From assembly GCF_027942865.1 (NCBI RefSeq), contig NC_134524.1, positions 4,388,036 through 4,452,035 on the forward strand: a stretch of 64,000 bases of DNA, read 5' to 3'. Source of the stretch: Odontesthes bonariensis. Taxonomy: Eukaryota > Chordata > Actinopteri > Atheriniformes > Atherinopsidae. The position numbers were made by a program, and so were the translations under genes. Of this stretch, positions 11,680 through 23,201 are shown piece by piece; the first letter of the stretch is position 1, and every line of letters begins with the position of its first letter. The notes beneath the pieces are model-generated. The model was not told the DNA's origin. It did not search any database and was given only the letters and a program-made list of their open reading frames with translations.

Positions 11680-12190
11680 AGGCTGATTTATGGTTTGTCT
11701 CCGGAGACGCTCTCCGTCCTATCTATCCGCCGAGGAGACGGAGACTCGCGGAGACCGCAAGGGTTGTGATTGGTCGGCTAACAACATCATTTCCGTAATC
11801 ACTTCTCCGGTTTAGCTCCTTCCTCTCAGAACAACAACGCCGCCATTTTTGAAAGAGTTTACTGTGTGCCGGTCAACATTTGGTCAAAATTATTTGCATT
11901 TCAACATCAACAAGCTCCGACTCCAACAACAGTCTTTCTCTGTCGGTCGCCATCGTTCGCTGTGAGGAGTGGAACGGAGCCAGAAGGTAAACCATCAATC
12001 AGCCACTTTCACCATAGACGTCGCCAGATTGGGTCGTCTAGCGTAGCGCCGCCTACTGATCGGGAGGTGAACTGCCTTGCGTATCCGACAGCCCGACGGA
12101 GAACTTCGAAAGGTTTAACAGCCTCTGCGTGATCACGGAGTCGGATTGACGGATAGCGATGGAGAAGCATACCGAGGCCTTTACCCCTCA
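11680..12190. mobile_element. GGCTGATTTATGG nonautonomous element
   Basis: It starts right after TTAA with GGCTGATTTATGGTTTG and contains a block (TAGCGTAGCGCCGCCTACTG ... CATACCGAGGCC) that recurs at 12,728-12,853 and 25,203-25,316. The GGCTGATTTATGG end and the CCGAGGCC end are typical of a teleost miniature element; its superfamily is uncertain. Frames inside are not conserved. Confidence 0.55.
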
Positions 12191-12726
12191 TACCTGATTT
12201 AAAACACAACTTAATTTATGAAAAGGGACATTTTTGTCCCCTTTTTAAAAGGACCTAAAAACATCATATATTAATATTTTTTTCCACTTTTCTTTCCATA
12301 AATCTTTTATTCCACTTCAGTTCTGATCATAACTACCAAGTTTTCAATTATTTAAAAAAAATTAACCCTTTAGATGCCAATTGGAACTTTTTAGCCTTTA
12401 GGTGCCAGTATTTTCAAAATATGGAATACAAAGTGGAATTATTGAGTAGGGATAATTATGGTCTGGGATATGTCAATGATCAGCAACAACATTGATTTTT
12501 AGGGATTTTTAGTTTTTTTGTTATGCCTGATTTAAAAAAAAAATAAATAAAAAATCCTTAATTTCTGAAAAGGGCCATTTTTGTCCCCTTCTAAAATGAT
12601 TCCCAAAATACCATATGTTAATATTTTTTTCCACTTTTTTTTAATAAATATTTTCTTCCACTTCAGTTCTGATCATAACCACCAAGTTTTCAATTATTTA
12701 GAAAAAATTAACCCTTTAAATACCAG
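12191..12726. repeat. Two direct copies of a 180-bp AT-rich segment
   Basis: The blocks at about 12,191-12,375 and 12,535-12,717 are direct repeats. Both contain TTTTTGTCCCCTT, TCCACTTCAGTTCTGATCATAA, CCAAGTTTTCAATTATTTA and TTAACCCTTTA. The latter resembles a piggyBac-like end, so this may be a tandem pair of TTAA-element fragments. Confidence 0.7.
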
Positions 12727-12727
12727 T

Positions 12728-12853
12728 GTAGATCCGGAGGTTAACTGCCTTGCGTATCCGACATCACGACGGAGAACTTCGAAATGTTTAAAGCCTCTGC
12801 ATGACCACGGAGTCGGATTGACGGATAGCGACGGAGAAGCATACCGAGGCCAC
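12728..12853. mobile_element. Fragment of the GGCTGATTTATGG element
   Basis: A second copy of the CGGAGGTTAACTGCC ... CATACCGAGGCC block found at 12,060-12,180, interrupted by the direct repeats. Confidence 0.6.
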
Positions 12854-12857
12854 TAAA

Positions 12858-13176
12858 CAAGGTGAGGCTGCGTTTCAGTTTCATGCTCCTAAAATCTGGA
12901 ACAGTCTTCCAGAAGATGTGAGACAGGCCTCAACTCTGACAATGTTTAAATCCAGGCTGAAAACAGTTCTGTTTAGCTGTGCATATGACACCTGAAAGTA
13001 TTTTATCTGCACTCTTCACTTTTAAATTAATTAATTATTGATTATTTTTAATGGGTTTTTTATTTTTTATTCTTTTTTTAAATGATTTTATTGCCTTCTC
13101 GTGATTTTATGTAGCTGTAAAGCACTTTGAATTACCTTGTGTACGAATTGTGCTCTATAAATAAAATTGCCTTGCT
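12858..13176 (+). mobile_element. L2-like LINE C-terminus and 3' tail
   Basis: Translation gives APKIWNSLPEDVRQAS followed by FKSRLKTVLFS, the usual C-terminal end of teleost L2-type reverse transcriptase proteins (A-P-x-x-WN-S-L-P, then F-K-S-R-L-K-T). A noncoding tail with AAAGCACTTTGAATTACC and ATAAATAAAATTGCC follows. This is only the extreme 3' end, as after typical 5' truncation. Confidence 0.75.
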
Positions 13177-13315
13177 TTTAACCTAACATGCATGCTTTGG
13201 GGGGGTGGGAGGAAGCCGGAGTACACGGGGAGAACATGCTAACTCCACACGGAAAGGCCCCAGCTGGGCATCGAACCAGGAACCGCCACCCCACCGTGCT
13301 GCCGGCTTCAGTTGG
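13177..13315 (+). mobile_element. Dispersed CATCCATCC repeat, right part
   Basis: Continuation of the repeat left off at 11,679. It carries GGGAGGAAGCCGGAGTAC, GAGAACATGCTAACTCC and ATCGAACCAGGAACC. Confidence 0.65.
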
Positions 13316-13808
13316 ATATTCTGTTTATCGTTGTAGATTTGCTGTTGGGCAGCGTGCTCATTACTGTCGAGCAGCTACGAACATATGGGGCAGCAGCGTT
13401 TTACCCGTTACGTTTAATGGATGCACTTAATCTTCACGACTCTAATTTAAGAAGGTGACGTTCTTTCCACTCATCAACCCTTCAGCAGCTGAAAAGTCCT
13501 CAAACTTCATTAAGCTTTGATATTCTGCCGTCTCAACAGGAGGTAAAGTATTCGTGATGTTGCCATCAACACCCAGCCCGCATGTCCATGTGGGGCCCAT
13601 GAGGTTTAAATTTGGGCTGCAGATAAGGGTCCCAGGTGGGTTTGTCCGCAGTTTCCACGGTGGCCTCACCTGTGTTTGCCCATATGGGTTTCAAGTTGCT
13701 GTGTGGCTTTAGTTGGACTTTGCATCTAGCCAATTTGAATGTGAACACTCTTTTACTTTGTGTGATGTGTTTATCTGTGTTGCCTTTGGAATAATTTAAG
13801 GCTTAGGG

Positions 13809-14443
13809 CAGTGTTAATTTCATCAACCAGGACTATGACGAAAATATTTTGTTAACGCCCCTTTTTCCCGTGACGATGACGCACAAAATTGCTTCCAGAA
13901 AATAAAAATATGACAAGAATAAAAATGATTTTCGTTAACGAGACTAAGACAAGACGAAATTTACAATCCACGGACGAATGGACATTAAAAAATTTAATTG
14001 TTTATAACTGATTTGTAATTTGTAATTGTTAATATAAGTGTTTCTTGAACTTCATAGAAGATTACGCGCTGTTGCCCTGTTTGTCCTGCACGGCGTTGTC
14101 CAGTTCAGTTGAGTTTAGGCCCTTCCCATGTCAAGTAACGTAGCCGGTAGCTAGCTATAACTTAACCGTAGCTAGTTCAACTTTGCAGTCCAGTCATGGC
14201 GTCGGGCTCGGATACCGGTGTACGGTTTGTTGGAGCTGGGCGAAAAGAACGCCTGGATGTATGGAGCCATTTCGTTTACAACGCGAAGGACAACAAAACA
14301 ACCTGCATGATAATGATTGATCATGCCGCCGTGTGCGGAGAAGTTCTATTCTGCACAGTGTTGACTAAAATGACTAAAATTGATTTTCGACATTGTGACT
14401 AAGACTAAGACTAAATTAAAAAAGGCTGACGAAATTAACACTG
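13809..14443. mobile_element. hAT-type element 3 (CAGTGTTAATTTC ends)
   Basis: The inverted ends CAGTGTTAATTTC and GAAATTAACACTG are flanked by a perfect 8-bp duplication, GCTTAGGG, at 13,801-13,808 and 14,444-14,451. It carries a short BED-like coding fragment on the plus strand. Confidence 0.92.
14196..14402 (+). pseudogene. BED-like N-terminal fragment of a hAT transposase
   Basis: The 68-residue frame begins MASGSDTGVRF and contains RKERLDVWSHFVYNAKDN followed by a single conserved Cys (TTCMI). This is the opening of a BED finger (D-V-W-x-H-F); the second cysteine and the histidine pair are lost. The frame then runs into the element's terminal repeat. It is too short to act as a transposase. 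Confidence 0.6.
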
Positions 14444-14603
14444 GCTTAGGGTAACCCTAACCCCGAACCCTCAAGCTGCACTTTGAAACCCATATGGGCA
14501 AACACAGGTGAGGCCACCGTAGAAACTGCGGACAAACCCACTTTGGACCCTTATCTGCAGCCCAAATTTAAACCTTATGGGCCCCACATGGACATGCTGG
14601 ATG

Positions 14604-15655
14604 GGTAAGTTTTAAAAATGTTGTAGCAGCAACTAAAGTTGATGAAGGATTGCTGTGCCTCGTTGCTGTTGCATCTAATTTATAGGATTTACTGTTGAGA
14701 TGTATCAGAACATCCGTGTGAATGTTTCATCCTAACGAGGCTGTTATTCATGCTCCGAGGTCCTGTTTTTGGTTTATATGAAGGTAAAATCAAGATGCAA
14801 TAAATCACTTAAATTTAATTTATTGCACTCATAAGCCCTCTGGAGTGTGTTGTATTTTTAGAAAGCAAGCTAACTCACTCTGATCTTATGGTTGGGAAGC
14901 TGTGACAGTAAATTTGTGGATAAATGGCAAAATGTCTCATAATGGTGTTCGTCCTTCGAAGGTATAATTTATCTTTGAAGTCCTCATGAAACAGAGATTG
15001 ATGCTTGTGTTTTTTTTGCACGTTTTTCTCAGCACACATTAGCACAAGGCCCAGCAACCACAGACAAAAAAAAAAAAAGGTCATTCTGTAGGTGTTCTTC
15101 TTGGTATTTCAGAGTCATTCCCTGAATAACAGTGTAAGAATGTTGATGACTCATCCTGCACTCGGGGGCTTTGATTTTCAGCAGAGCTGATGTTGTATGG
15201 TGGGAGTAATGCCCCGATCAGGGCACCAGAGTTGATCGGTACAACACATTCACATCCCCCTTCTTCACATACATGCTCACATTTGGTCTCTGTCCGAGTT
15301 TTCACTACTGGGCATCTCTTTATTGTCCTTTTTTACAGCACAGGAAACTCTGCTCTGCCACTGCATGTTGTCCACCATCCTTCTTCAACAGTAACTCACA
15401 CATCGGCTGTACCAAAAAGTGAAAACAGATAGGAAACATCTATCTTTAACATCTAAACCAGAGAGCTTTCTCATTGACAGTTAACTGGTAAGGATGTCCA
15501 AAGCATGGGTCATGTGTGTGACTGCTGCCTTCCTCCTCTCCCTCTTCTACCGTACCACCTCTTACCCGTTAAATGTACTTGATTGCTCTGAAACAATAAA
15601 GGTACTTGGTTAAGGTTGGAAAACATCATGGTCAGTGGGTCTATCAAAGCACCAT
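14604..15655. other. Spacer with no recognisable gene
   Basis: Nothing with coding or RNA structure was recognised here. Confidence 0.45.
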
Positions 15656-15822
15656 GGCTACCACGTAGCAGACGGGTCTGGGCCAGATCTGGCAATGGTG
15701 GCCCACAGCTGGCCCACTGCTGGCCCAGCCCTGGCAAACCGGATCTGGGCCAGTAAAGGGGGCCAGATGTAAGTGCATCATCCTGGCCAGAACTGGGGCA
15801 GACCAATTTTGCTACGTGACTG
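15656..15822. repeat. GGCCAG-rich miniature element with CACGTAGCA/TGCTACGTG ends
   Basis: The segment starts CCACGTAGCAGA and ends TTTTGCTACGTGAC, giving short inverted ends. Its core is a run of TGGCCC and GGCCAG words in near-palindromic order. It resembles a miniature element, but no target duplication is clear. Confidence 0.5.
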
Positions 15823-17296
15823 GCAAGACGTAACTAAAACCGCCAAGGTGGCGTAAAAACACAAACTATGGGCCCTACATTAGGTTGGTCCGACAGATGA
15901 GGGTGCTAACCACAACTACTTTTCAATGAGTTTTGACAGGCATCAATATGGAGACATTTTTTGGGATTTATTTATTTATTTATTTATTTTAAAGCCAATT
16001 TTGCACACAAACCGTTGTTTGGACCCCAGCCGGAGAGTATAGAAGAACCTCCAGAGAAAGTGTTCCTGAAAAGCCAATAGCTTTTTTGTTGAAATGTTTT
16101 ATCAAACTGAGACAATTCAAAGCATGATTCATGAAGAAATTATACCTGAAAGGTTGGTCAATAGAAGGTTGTCTGAAATTGTGTTAACCTATGAAGGAAG
16201 GGCACTATTTATCCTTAAATGAGGATATATATATTTATGTCTCATTTAAGGACTTTCCACTTACAATTTATGACATAACATGCTGAGTGTTTAGATGAGA
16301 TTCCATCCATCTTTACGCATTTCAAATTTGTGTTCAGAAAAGCTGAAATTGGAAATGCCAAAACGTCAAAAGCATTGCATAAATATCTGTACCCTCGGCT
16401 GGCATTGAAAAGCTGCCCGAAGAATTAAAGCCCAGCAGAACGGCTCATAAATAAACACTGATGCACATAAAGCATGTCGCTGCTCAGGCTTGAGTTGCAG
16501 TAAAACGACCAGACAGAAAACATGAAAACGTCTACTGCATACAGTTTAACCTTTCCTCCAACAACTTAATGAACACATTCTTATGTTTTCTCCTAAATTG
16601 GCACCACCTGCTGTTTTTCTCAATCTCACTCTTCTTTTGTGCGTAGCTTTCGTAGATGGGAACCCATTAAGTTGCATTTTATTTGGCAGATTCTTTCATG
16701 AAATGGGGTTAAAAGATGTATCATCAGGTTGAAATGATGCCATCCGTCCCAAAGTGGCCAATTATCAAAACCATGCTGCAGTGGCAAATAGCCATTAGGA
16801 CCTAAGGTACCATCAGGGGCTCTTATGTTTCATTTAGCCATAACAGATTAAACGCGATCGAGAAAATGATGTTGTGGATGTACTTGTCTGTGGAGTCAAA
16901 CAGTAGCACATATCCACAGTATTCAGACAGAAGCTTGTCAAAGCAGAATAAAAGCTGCAGACTGAGCTCAGGCCACAGCCTGGTTAAAAAAAACAAAAAA
17001 AAACAGGATTCTTGGATAATCTAAAGAGACAGGCTGTGTTCTTCCTGCTGAACTCAAGACCTCTCTCCTCCTTAGGGAAGCCGTTCTACTTGTTTAACAT
17101 GCACTATCGGAACAACCCAGCCATGATGCTCAGAAATTTAGAGGTCCTCGGAATTGAGCAAATGCATTTTTCATGTTGTAGTCTCGAGTCCTGTTTTGTT
17201 TCCACATTTTCGTTTCACAAATGTAAATCTAATGAATCTTGTTTATGATCCACCACTTTGATCTGAAATACATCACCAACATCTATGACATATTAT
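15823..17296. other. Spacer with no recognisable gene
   Basis: Contains a short (TTTA)n run near 15,970. No protein family, RNA gene or terminal repeat pair recognised. Confidence 0.45.
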
Positions 17297-17464
17297 GTCA
17301 TTTTTAGGGCTGGGCTAGTTAACTCGTCGTTAACTCGTTAATTATTTAACGCTGATAAATATTTTATCGCGCATTAACGCGGGTTTTATTTATTTATTAA
17401 ATCTTTTTTTTTGTTTTTTTTAATTACATTTTTTTTCTTCTTAAAAAAAAACAAAAAAAACAAT

Positions 17465-17595
17465 TTGGCAGAGAGAGGGGGAACAACATGCAGCACAGGG
17501 CCGTCCAATGCGGGACTCGAACCGGGGCCAACTGCAGCGAGGACTATAGCCTCTGTACATGGGGCGCCTGCTCAACCTACTATGCCACAAACCAC
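17465..17595 (-). mobile_element. tRNA-derived SINE fragment carried inside the hAT element
   Basis: On the minus strand it reads GGTTGAGCAGGCGCCCC ... CCCCGGTTCGAGTCCCGC, with an internal-promoter box B (GGTTCGAGTCC), followed by TTCCCCCTCTCTCTGCC. The same piece occurs in all four copies of this hAT family, so it was acquired before the family spread. Confidence 0.7.
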
Positions 17596-17778
17596 CCGTT
17601 TTATTATTTATTTCATTTTTGTAAAGTCTGTTGCTCACAGGCTTTTATTTTGTAAAAGTCTGTTGCTCACAGGCTTTTATTTTGTAAAAGTCTGTTACTC
17701 ACAGGCTTTTATTTTGTAAAAGTCTGCTGCTGTCTGCTGTGGAACAGGAAAAGAAAGTAATCTTTGGATCCATCAAAC

Positions 17779-18084
17779 ATGGAGAAGGGTACGGAACTTT
17801 TACTCGGCCATTTTCATGTTAAAGTTCTTCCAGACGGCGGAGTCGACAGAACCAAAGTCATCTGTAAACTCTGCCAAGTTGAATTGTCTTCTCAGCGTAG
17901 TAGTTCCAGTCTAAAATATCACTTAAAGGCAAAACACACAACTGATAGCAGCAAGTCATTCAAGGAAACAGACAGTGGAGCGAGGCTTCTACATAAAAAC
18001 TACAGAAAGATGCTGATGTTAAAAGTGTGTTTGCACAACAAATGTTATGGCACTTTCATTCATATGGCAGCACATTTAAAATAA
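17779..18084 (+). CDS. BED-finger-only protein of hAT element 4
   Basis: An intact 101-residue frame starts MEKGTELLLGHFHVKVLP. It contains C-x2-C in VICKLCQVEL, then a spacer of serines, and H-x(4)-H in LKYHLKAKH, so all four zinc ligands of a BED-type finger are present (about residues 29-57). A short basic tail follows and the frame stops; there is no dimerisation or catalytic domain. Such a product could bind the element's ends without cutting, but expression is unproven. The homologous frame at 30,305-30,610 has the same length, with few changes. The start is the ATG after GGATCCATCAAAC; an in-frame ATG five codons upstream is also possible. Confidence 0.6.
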   Translation: MEKGTELLLGHFHVKVLPDGGVDRTKVICKLCQVELSSQRSSSSLKYHLKAKHTTDSSKSFKETDSGARLLHKNYRKMLMLKVCLHNKCYGTFIHMAAHLK

Positions 18085-18215
18085 AGCTAAATGCTAAAAG
18101 CTATACACTACTTTTGGATTCATTTTTGGAATTTGCATACAAATGCGATTAATCGTGATTAATCAGGGAAATCGTGATAAATTAGATTAAACATTTTAAT
18201 CGTTGCCCAGCCCTA

Positions 18216-19172
18216 GTAATTTTGTAGATATTAAGGGGATAAACTTAGTGGTGATCCCAGGACATTTCCTGTGAAATGTGTTAAAAACGGGACCTCGAAT
18301 GGCTTGAAATTTGCATCGTTATCATCAAATTCTTCCTCAACATGAAACCCCCATCAGCATCAGCTGTAATTAGGTTGATTTTGGTGTTTGAATTACCTTT
18401 GATGTCACTCTTGGATGGTTTTACACCGTTGGTGAGGATATTTATAGAGAGCAGGCATGTTTTTAAGAAGACATGTGGAGCATCGCTGGAGATTGGGGAC
18501 ACGGCCTTCTTCTTCTTCTCTTTGTTGGGGGGATTGCTGCGTTCCAGGTATTTCTTTATGCTTTCAAACCCCTTTTTTTCCAGGGTTGTCTGGTTCCTTT
18601 TTTCTCAGATTCATAGAAAAGCCCCCCCCCCCCCCCCCCCCCAGCAGTTCAGAGTGCCCCACCACAGCAGAAAAGCTGCTCAGGAAAGACTCAGAGAACA
18701 TGATAAATACAACTGAACATCCACATAAGATGCTGTGGAGCCCTCGCACTTTAACTTTAGGATTTTCTGTCAATGTATGTGATACACTCGCTTATTTAAA
18801 TGATTTACTTGCTGTTTATCCATTTAAATTGATTGATTGATTGATTTGCTGGGAAAAAAATGCAGTTTTATGTAAAACTGGAGCTTTTTCTATCTGTAAA
18901 CAGAAGAAATGGTTACAAGTTACATTTTTCTAGAAGGAATTATTTGGAAAAGGAGAACGTTTGGTGATTTGGTGAGTTACCACCTTTACCCTACAAGACT
19001 TTCAATGATGCCCACGTCAGTGATGCCTACCCTAGGATTCATAGTTTGGAAGAAAAAAAACTAGAGTAGCTCCATTCTTTTTTTAAACTACACACCCTTT
19101 CTGCTGTTAATGGAGTGGCAGAAAGGTCTCGGTTTCTAATTTTAAACATAAATATACATATATTACATATAT
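18216..19172. other. Spacer with poly-C tract
   Basis: No gene recognised. A run of about 22 C bases lies at 18,620-18,642. Confidence 0.45.
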
Positions 19173-19290
19173 AGCTGAGCCAGAAGGCGAAGCTCTCGAT
19201 TTACCGGTCAATCTACGTTCCTACCCTCACCTATGGTCACGAGCTGTGGGTAGGGACCGAAAGAACGAGATCACGGACACAAGCAGATAC
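19173..19290 (+). mobile_element. Short LINE reverse-transcriptase fragment
   Basis: The bases encode the same stretch as 32,740-32,845 (LSIYRS ... VPTLTYGHELW), with a few changes. This is an approximately 115-bp piece of the non-LTR element seen more fully at 32.4 kb. Confidence 0.75.
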
Positions 19291-20829
19291 AATATCATCT
19301 CTCTTTCGACCTGTAACTGACCGGAACAGATTTATTAACACACCGACTCATTTTTACTGGTTTAAAACGGGGCAAAAATCTCTATACGAACCATCATTTC
19401 CCGACTAACAATGAGAAGCTCGGTGTACAGCCCTCTTTTGGAGAAACAGAAACCTTTAAAGGTGATAAAGAATCAAAATCATCTTTTTCACGTTTTTGGT
19501 GTTAGTTCTGAGTCTCCCCGCTGTGGGGAGTACACACGAAGTGCCAGCAAGTGTCAGAACCTCTGTTTCAAGTACTCCCCCTTTTTTGAATTGCCACCAG
19601 AAAATGGACCAATCCGTGTTTGAGCATAAAGTGACGTATCTTTTGGCGCAATCGCCCCCCCACACCCAAATCCACAGCCACCCCCTTTCAGACACGCCCC
19701 TTGCACGATTCCAAGCAGGCTTCAGTCTGAATTTAATGCTCAGTAGAGGGTCAGTTCCGACTTTGCAACAAAATCAACCCCAGCAACCAGCACAGCCTGT
19801 AAGTATCACATTTTATTTAGTTTTAAATGTGTGTTGTGCCATATTCCTGTTGTAAGAATTGCACGTTAGCTCTGGCTTGTTCATCTAAAGGGAATGAGCT
19901 TTCTTTTCAGTGAGAGCAAGGGCAGCCAATCAAGCAACGGCAACCGAATAGCGCCAACACCTACCTGCATTTCATAATGAGGTTGCCAGATAAGCTCTGA
20001 AACGACGCCAATAAGGGCAAACGACGCATTCTAAACCCAGCATAGTAACATAGCGGTTTCAGAGAGCCTTTTAGGGAGGTTCTGAGCCATTACAGACCCA
20101 ACCAATTTTTTTTGGGCTACATATCACATCACAGAACAAGGATTAATGCCCCATTCAACCTTTCTCTATCACCTTTAAACTGAATTATTTTCATGGCAGC
20201 GTCGTGGTAAAGTTTGAGTCTTGGTTTCAGTTCAGACTAGTTAAAGGTTCAGATTTAAGGCTGGGGAATGTGTTTCAGGTGTCTCAATTCCGCCTGCAGC
20301 CTCCTATCAAGCGAAGCCATGTGTTAAGTCAGGGAACATTATTTCAAACCTCGAATACAAAAACCTGCTCGGTCAGCGTGGCTATCCCACAAATCCTTTC
20401 AGCTTATTAAATGCACACACAGACACGCACGTACTTAAAGACGTACTCGGTTAGAGTCGCACAGGAATAAGAATTAGTCATGCAGCGAGCAGAGTGAAGC
20501 CGTTTGAAAAGCCTCGAGGTAACAAATGTGTGTGAAGGGCTCCGACTCGCTTTACAAACTCTCACACACAAACACACACATCGGTTCATATTTTAACCAT
20601 CCAGACACGGTAAAAAGTGCTCTCGGGTGTGTGACAGCAGAAACTGGATTTATTTAATGCAAACCATTAAAACACAAAGCAGTTAAAGGTTCATTACGTG
20701 ATTGATGTGAACTCTAGTGCAGACGGTTAATTACTGTGTGATGGCAGTAAAATCATCTTCTGCAGTCAGGGAGACGGATGAGACCCGAGTTGTTGGTTTG
20801 ATGGCAAGGTGACATATTGTGCCCTTTTA
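19291..20829. other. Spacer with no recognisable gene
   Basis: No protein family, RNA gene or repeat boundary recognised. Confidence 0.45.
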
Positions 20830-21216
20830 TTAACCCCTTAACGCCTGAATTTATATAGCTGTATGTAAAAAAAATGTTTTGTGTGTGTTTTAGCCTTTAA
20901 GTGGATGGTAAATAATGCTGATATTATTAATTTCACTTTTGCACAAAAAATAAATAGAAATTTTGGTATGTTGCAAATATGCGACAACAGGCATAATGGT
21001 CAATAATAAGATAACAACAACACAGTAATATAGTAGTGAAAAAACAATGTTTCTTTGTTCACCCTTTTTTTTTTTACATATTTATTCATATAAAGGTTCC
21101 TAGGTCCGTAGTGAATATGGACTAACCGGCATTGGGGAACAAAGATGCTATCTCAGCTGGTTGATTGAGTCAAACGGTTTGTAGCATATATGTGACAATA
21201 GGCGTTAAGGGGTTAA
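20830..21216. mobile_element. piggyBac-like miniature element (TTAACCCCTTAACGCCTG ends)
   Basis: It starts TTAACCCCTTAACGCCTG and ends AGGCGTTAAGGGGTTAA, giving 16-17 bp terminal inverted repeats with TTAA at each edge. The 387-bp interior is noncoding. Confidence 0.85.
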
Positions 21217-21360
21217 CGATCTGTCACAATTTTCTGAGTTCTTATTGAGATGTACGAGACAGACGTTGGTAGAAAAACCATTGGTTTGAGCACAGCGGCC
21301 TTTCTCCCAGCCCTGTTTTTAGGTTTAGGAGGATTTACTCGGTGGTCTCCCTCCGCCGCT

Positions 21361-22016
21361 CGATAGCTGCCGGGGTAGAAACAGTTTTTGGGGAAAATTA
21401 TTAAGATTAATTTTCCAATTGTGGCATGGAGGGGGGAACTTATGGTTAGGGCCGGGTCCTGTGACCCTTAAGGTAAGGGTATGTGGAAGGGTAGGGTATA
21501 CAAGGGAATAGAAATAGAATAGAAATAGAAAAATACTTTATTTATCCCCCAATGGGGGAAATTCAAATTCGTCAAGTAGCTCAACATTTTTTTTTAAATA
21601 TTTACAATGATTGAATTAACAACAATAAAACAACAATAATAATACTACTACTAACTAAATAATAATAAATGACTAAATGGCAAAATAAACAAACAAACAA
21701 ATAAATAAATACATAAAGAGTAGAAGGTCAAATTTTGAGGTAGAAACAGTTTTTGGGGAAAATTATTAAGATTAATTTAACTTTAGGGGGGAACTTATGG
21801 TTAGGGCCTGTGACCCTTAAGGTAAGGGTATGTGGAAGGGTAGGGTGTAAATAAAAGAAGGGACGGGGTCTCATTTAAGGTACAAAAGTTTTTTTGGGGG
21901 AAAAATGATCAAAATGATTAAAATTAATTTTTCCAAAATGTGGCATGTAAACCCCAAGTTAAGGTTAGCCGTGTAAACCTGTGACCTAGTATAGGGTTAG
22001 GGTAAGGGGCTAACCC
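21361..22016. repeat. Three imperfect copies of a TTAGGG-bearing segment, split by a LINE/SINE tail
   Basis: The text GGTAGAAACAGTTTTTGGGG ... TTATGGTTAGGGCC ... GACCCTTAAGGTAAGGGTATG occurs at about 21,372-21,490 and 21,738-21,855, and more loosely at 21,880-22,015. Between the first two lies 21,500-21,730, with AATACTTTATTTATCCCCCA and GGGGGAAATTCAAATTCG, a common retroelement tail. The TTAGGG words are part of a longer unit and do not form a telomeric array. Confidence 0.65.
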
Positions 22017-23193
22017 TAACCTCTCTGATTGAGGGGTGGAGACTGAGCGAGTGCTCAGCCCCACTCACATTTCATCCATCTGGTGAGGTCGATTAACAGA
22101 GTAATGTAGAAGTATTGTTCATGTCAGAGTCTTGTCTTGTTTTTTTTTCTGTGTTCCATGTTCCTAGGTTGGTGGTGGCGATGCTGAGCTAATTATGGCT
22201 CCAACTCTGTGAATACGAAGCACTGCTGTAAGCTTCTCAAAACACCTATACATATCCATGTTTTTTAGTTTTACTATATTTAAACTTTACCTTTCTATGT
22301 TCATATTTGCAACCTTTGTTTGCTTTTTCACCTTCTAAAACAGTTCAATGAGCATGTTTGTGGTTTTTATTGGAATAAATAGCTTTTTTTTTGTTTTAAA
22401 ACTCAGATTTTAAGTCTATTTTTGGGCCCGATATGTTAATTAAGTAAGTTTAAGTGAAAAAAATAACTACCAGATCCTTTAGATGAAGCTGTGCCGAATT
22501 GAAAATACCAAGATGAGGGTATATGAAACATTTCTTTATGTGGTACATAAAGGCAAAATCAAAAGTATTCAAAAACGTCCCAGATAGGCTCGGACCCCTG
22601 AAGGGTAACGACACACAAATGACCCAGTTTACTGTAAGTTGACTTAATGAAGTCACCTTCAAATAGTTTTAGGAAAAGCTGTTGACTTCCTGCCTCCTCA
22701 ACTCTCGGCTCGGCCATTACGGCCTCCGCTGGGACTGAAGCGAGAGAAGATGAGTACAAATTGACTTCATGTCCTTAAAAAGAGGGACAAACACCGACAC
22801 TACGGACGTGATTTATGAACACACTGATGACACACAATTGGCAAACTGTGGTTTGGGTGGCTGGACATTAAAAATGCATCAGAAGCCAATTAGCAAGGCG
22901 GAGGATGGGGAGGAAGAATCTGGGAGGGAAGAGACACGGATGGGAAGAGGTGATCGATATCAGAAGGAAAAGAAAGGAGGAAACGGCAGGAAAAAGGTAA
23001 CTGGTGAGGAATAAGAGATCAATTCTTAATCTTGGGTACCTCCAGATTAGCTTTGCACTTCATGACTGCTAATAGTTTGTAATTAGTCCGGAACAGGGGG
23101 GGAGTGTTAACTTTAACGACCCGGTTAAAGTGTCCTCTGATTGGTTGAATTCCTGGAGGTTTGTCCAGGGGGCGTGGAAGGAGATGACGGTGA
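22017..23193. other. Spacer with no recognisable gene
   Basis: No supported gene. A minus-strand frame at 22,559-22,759 has no family signature. Confidence 0.4.
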
Positions 23194-23201
23194 CTCGTTA
23201 A

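Larger units (their letters stand above)
13581..14596. repeat. Inverted repeat pair (arms 13,581-13,702 and 14,482-14,596) interrupted by a hAT element
   Basis: The left arm (CATGTCCATGTGGGGCCCAT ... CCCATATGGGTTTC) and the right arm (GAAACCCATATGGGC ... GGGCCCCACATGGACATG) are reverse complements over about 115 bases with few mismatches. The words GGGCCCAT and CCCATATGGG are themselves palindromic. The hAT element at 13,809-14,443 was inserted between the arms. Confidence 0.8.
17305..18215 (+). mobile_element. hAT-type element 4, copy 1 (TAGGGCTGGGC ends)
   Basis: Ends TAGGGCTGGGC and GCCCAGCCCTA are flanked by GTCATTTT (17,297-17,304) and GTAATTTT (18,216-18,223), an 8-bp duplication with one mismatch. 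Order inside: subterminal TTAACTCG words, a minus-strand tRNA-derived SINE piece (17,465-17,595), three or four direct copies of a 31-bp unit (about 17,618-17,730), a BED-finger frame, then GATTAATC words. A second copy with a perfect duplication lies at 30,172-31,070, and truncated left halves lie at 38,847 and 47,897. Confidence 0.9.

Noticed and set aside
17465-17595. Functional tRNA gene
   Set aside because: A box B-like GGTTCGAGTCC is present, but the acceptor stem does not close and the sequence continues as a SINE. It recurs in every copy of the hAT family.
21361-22016. Interstitial telomere array
   Set aside because: TTAGGG occurs once or twice per longer unit and not in tandem.
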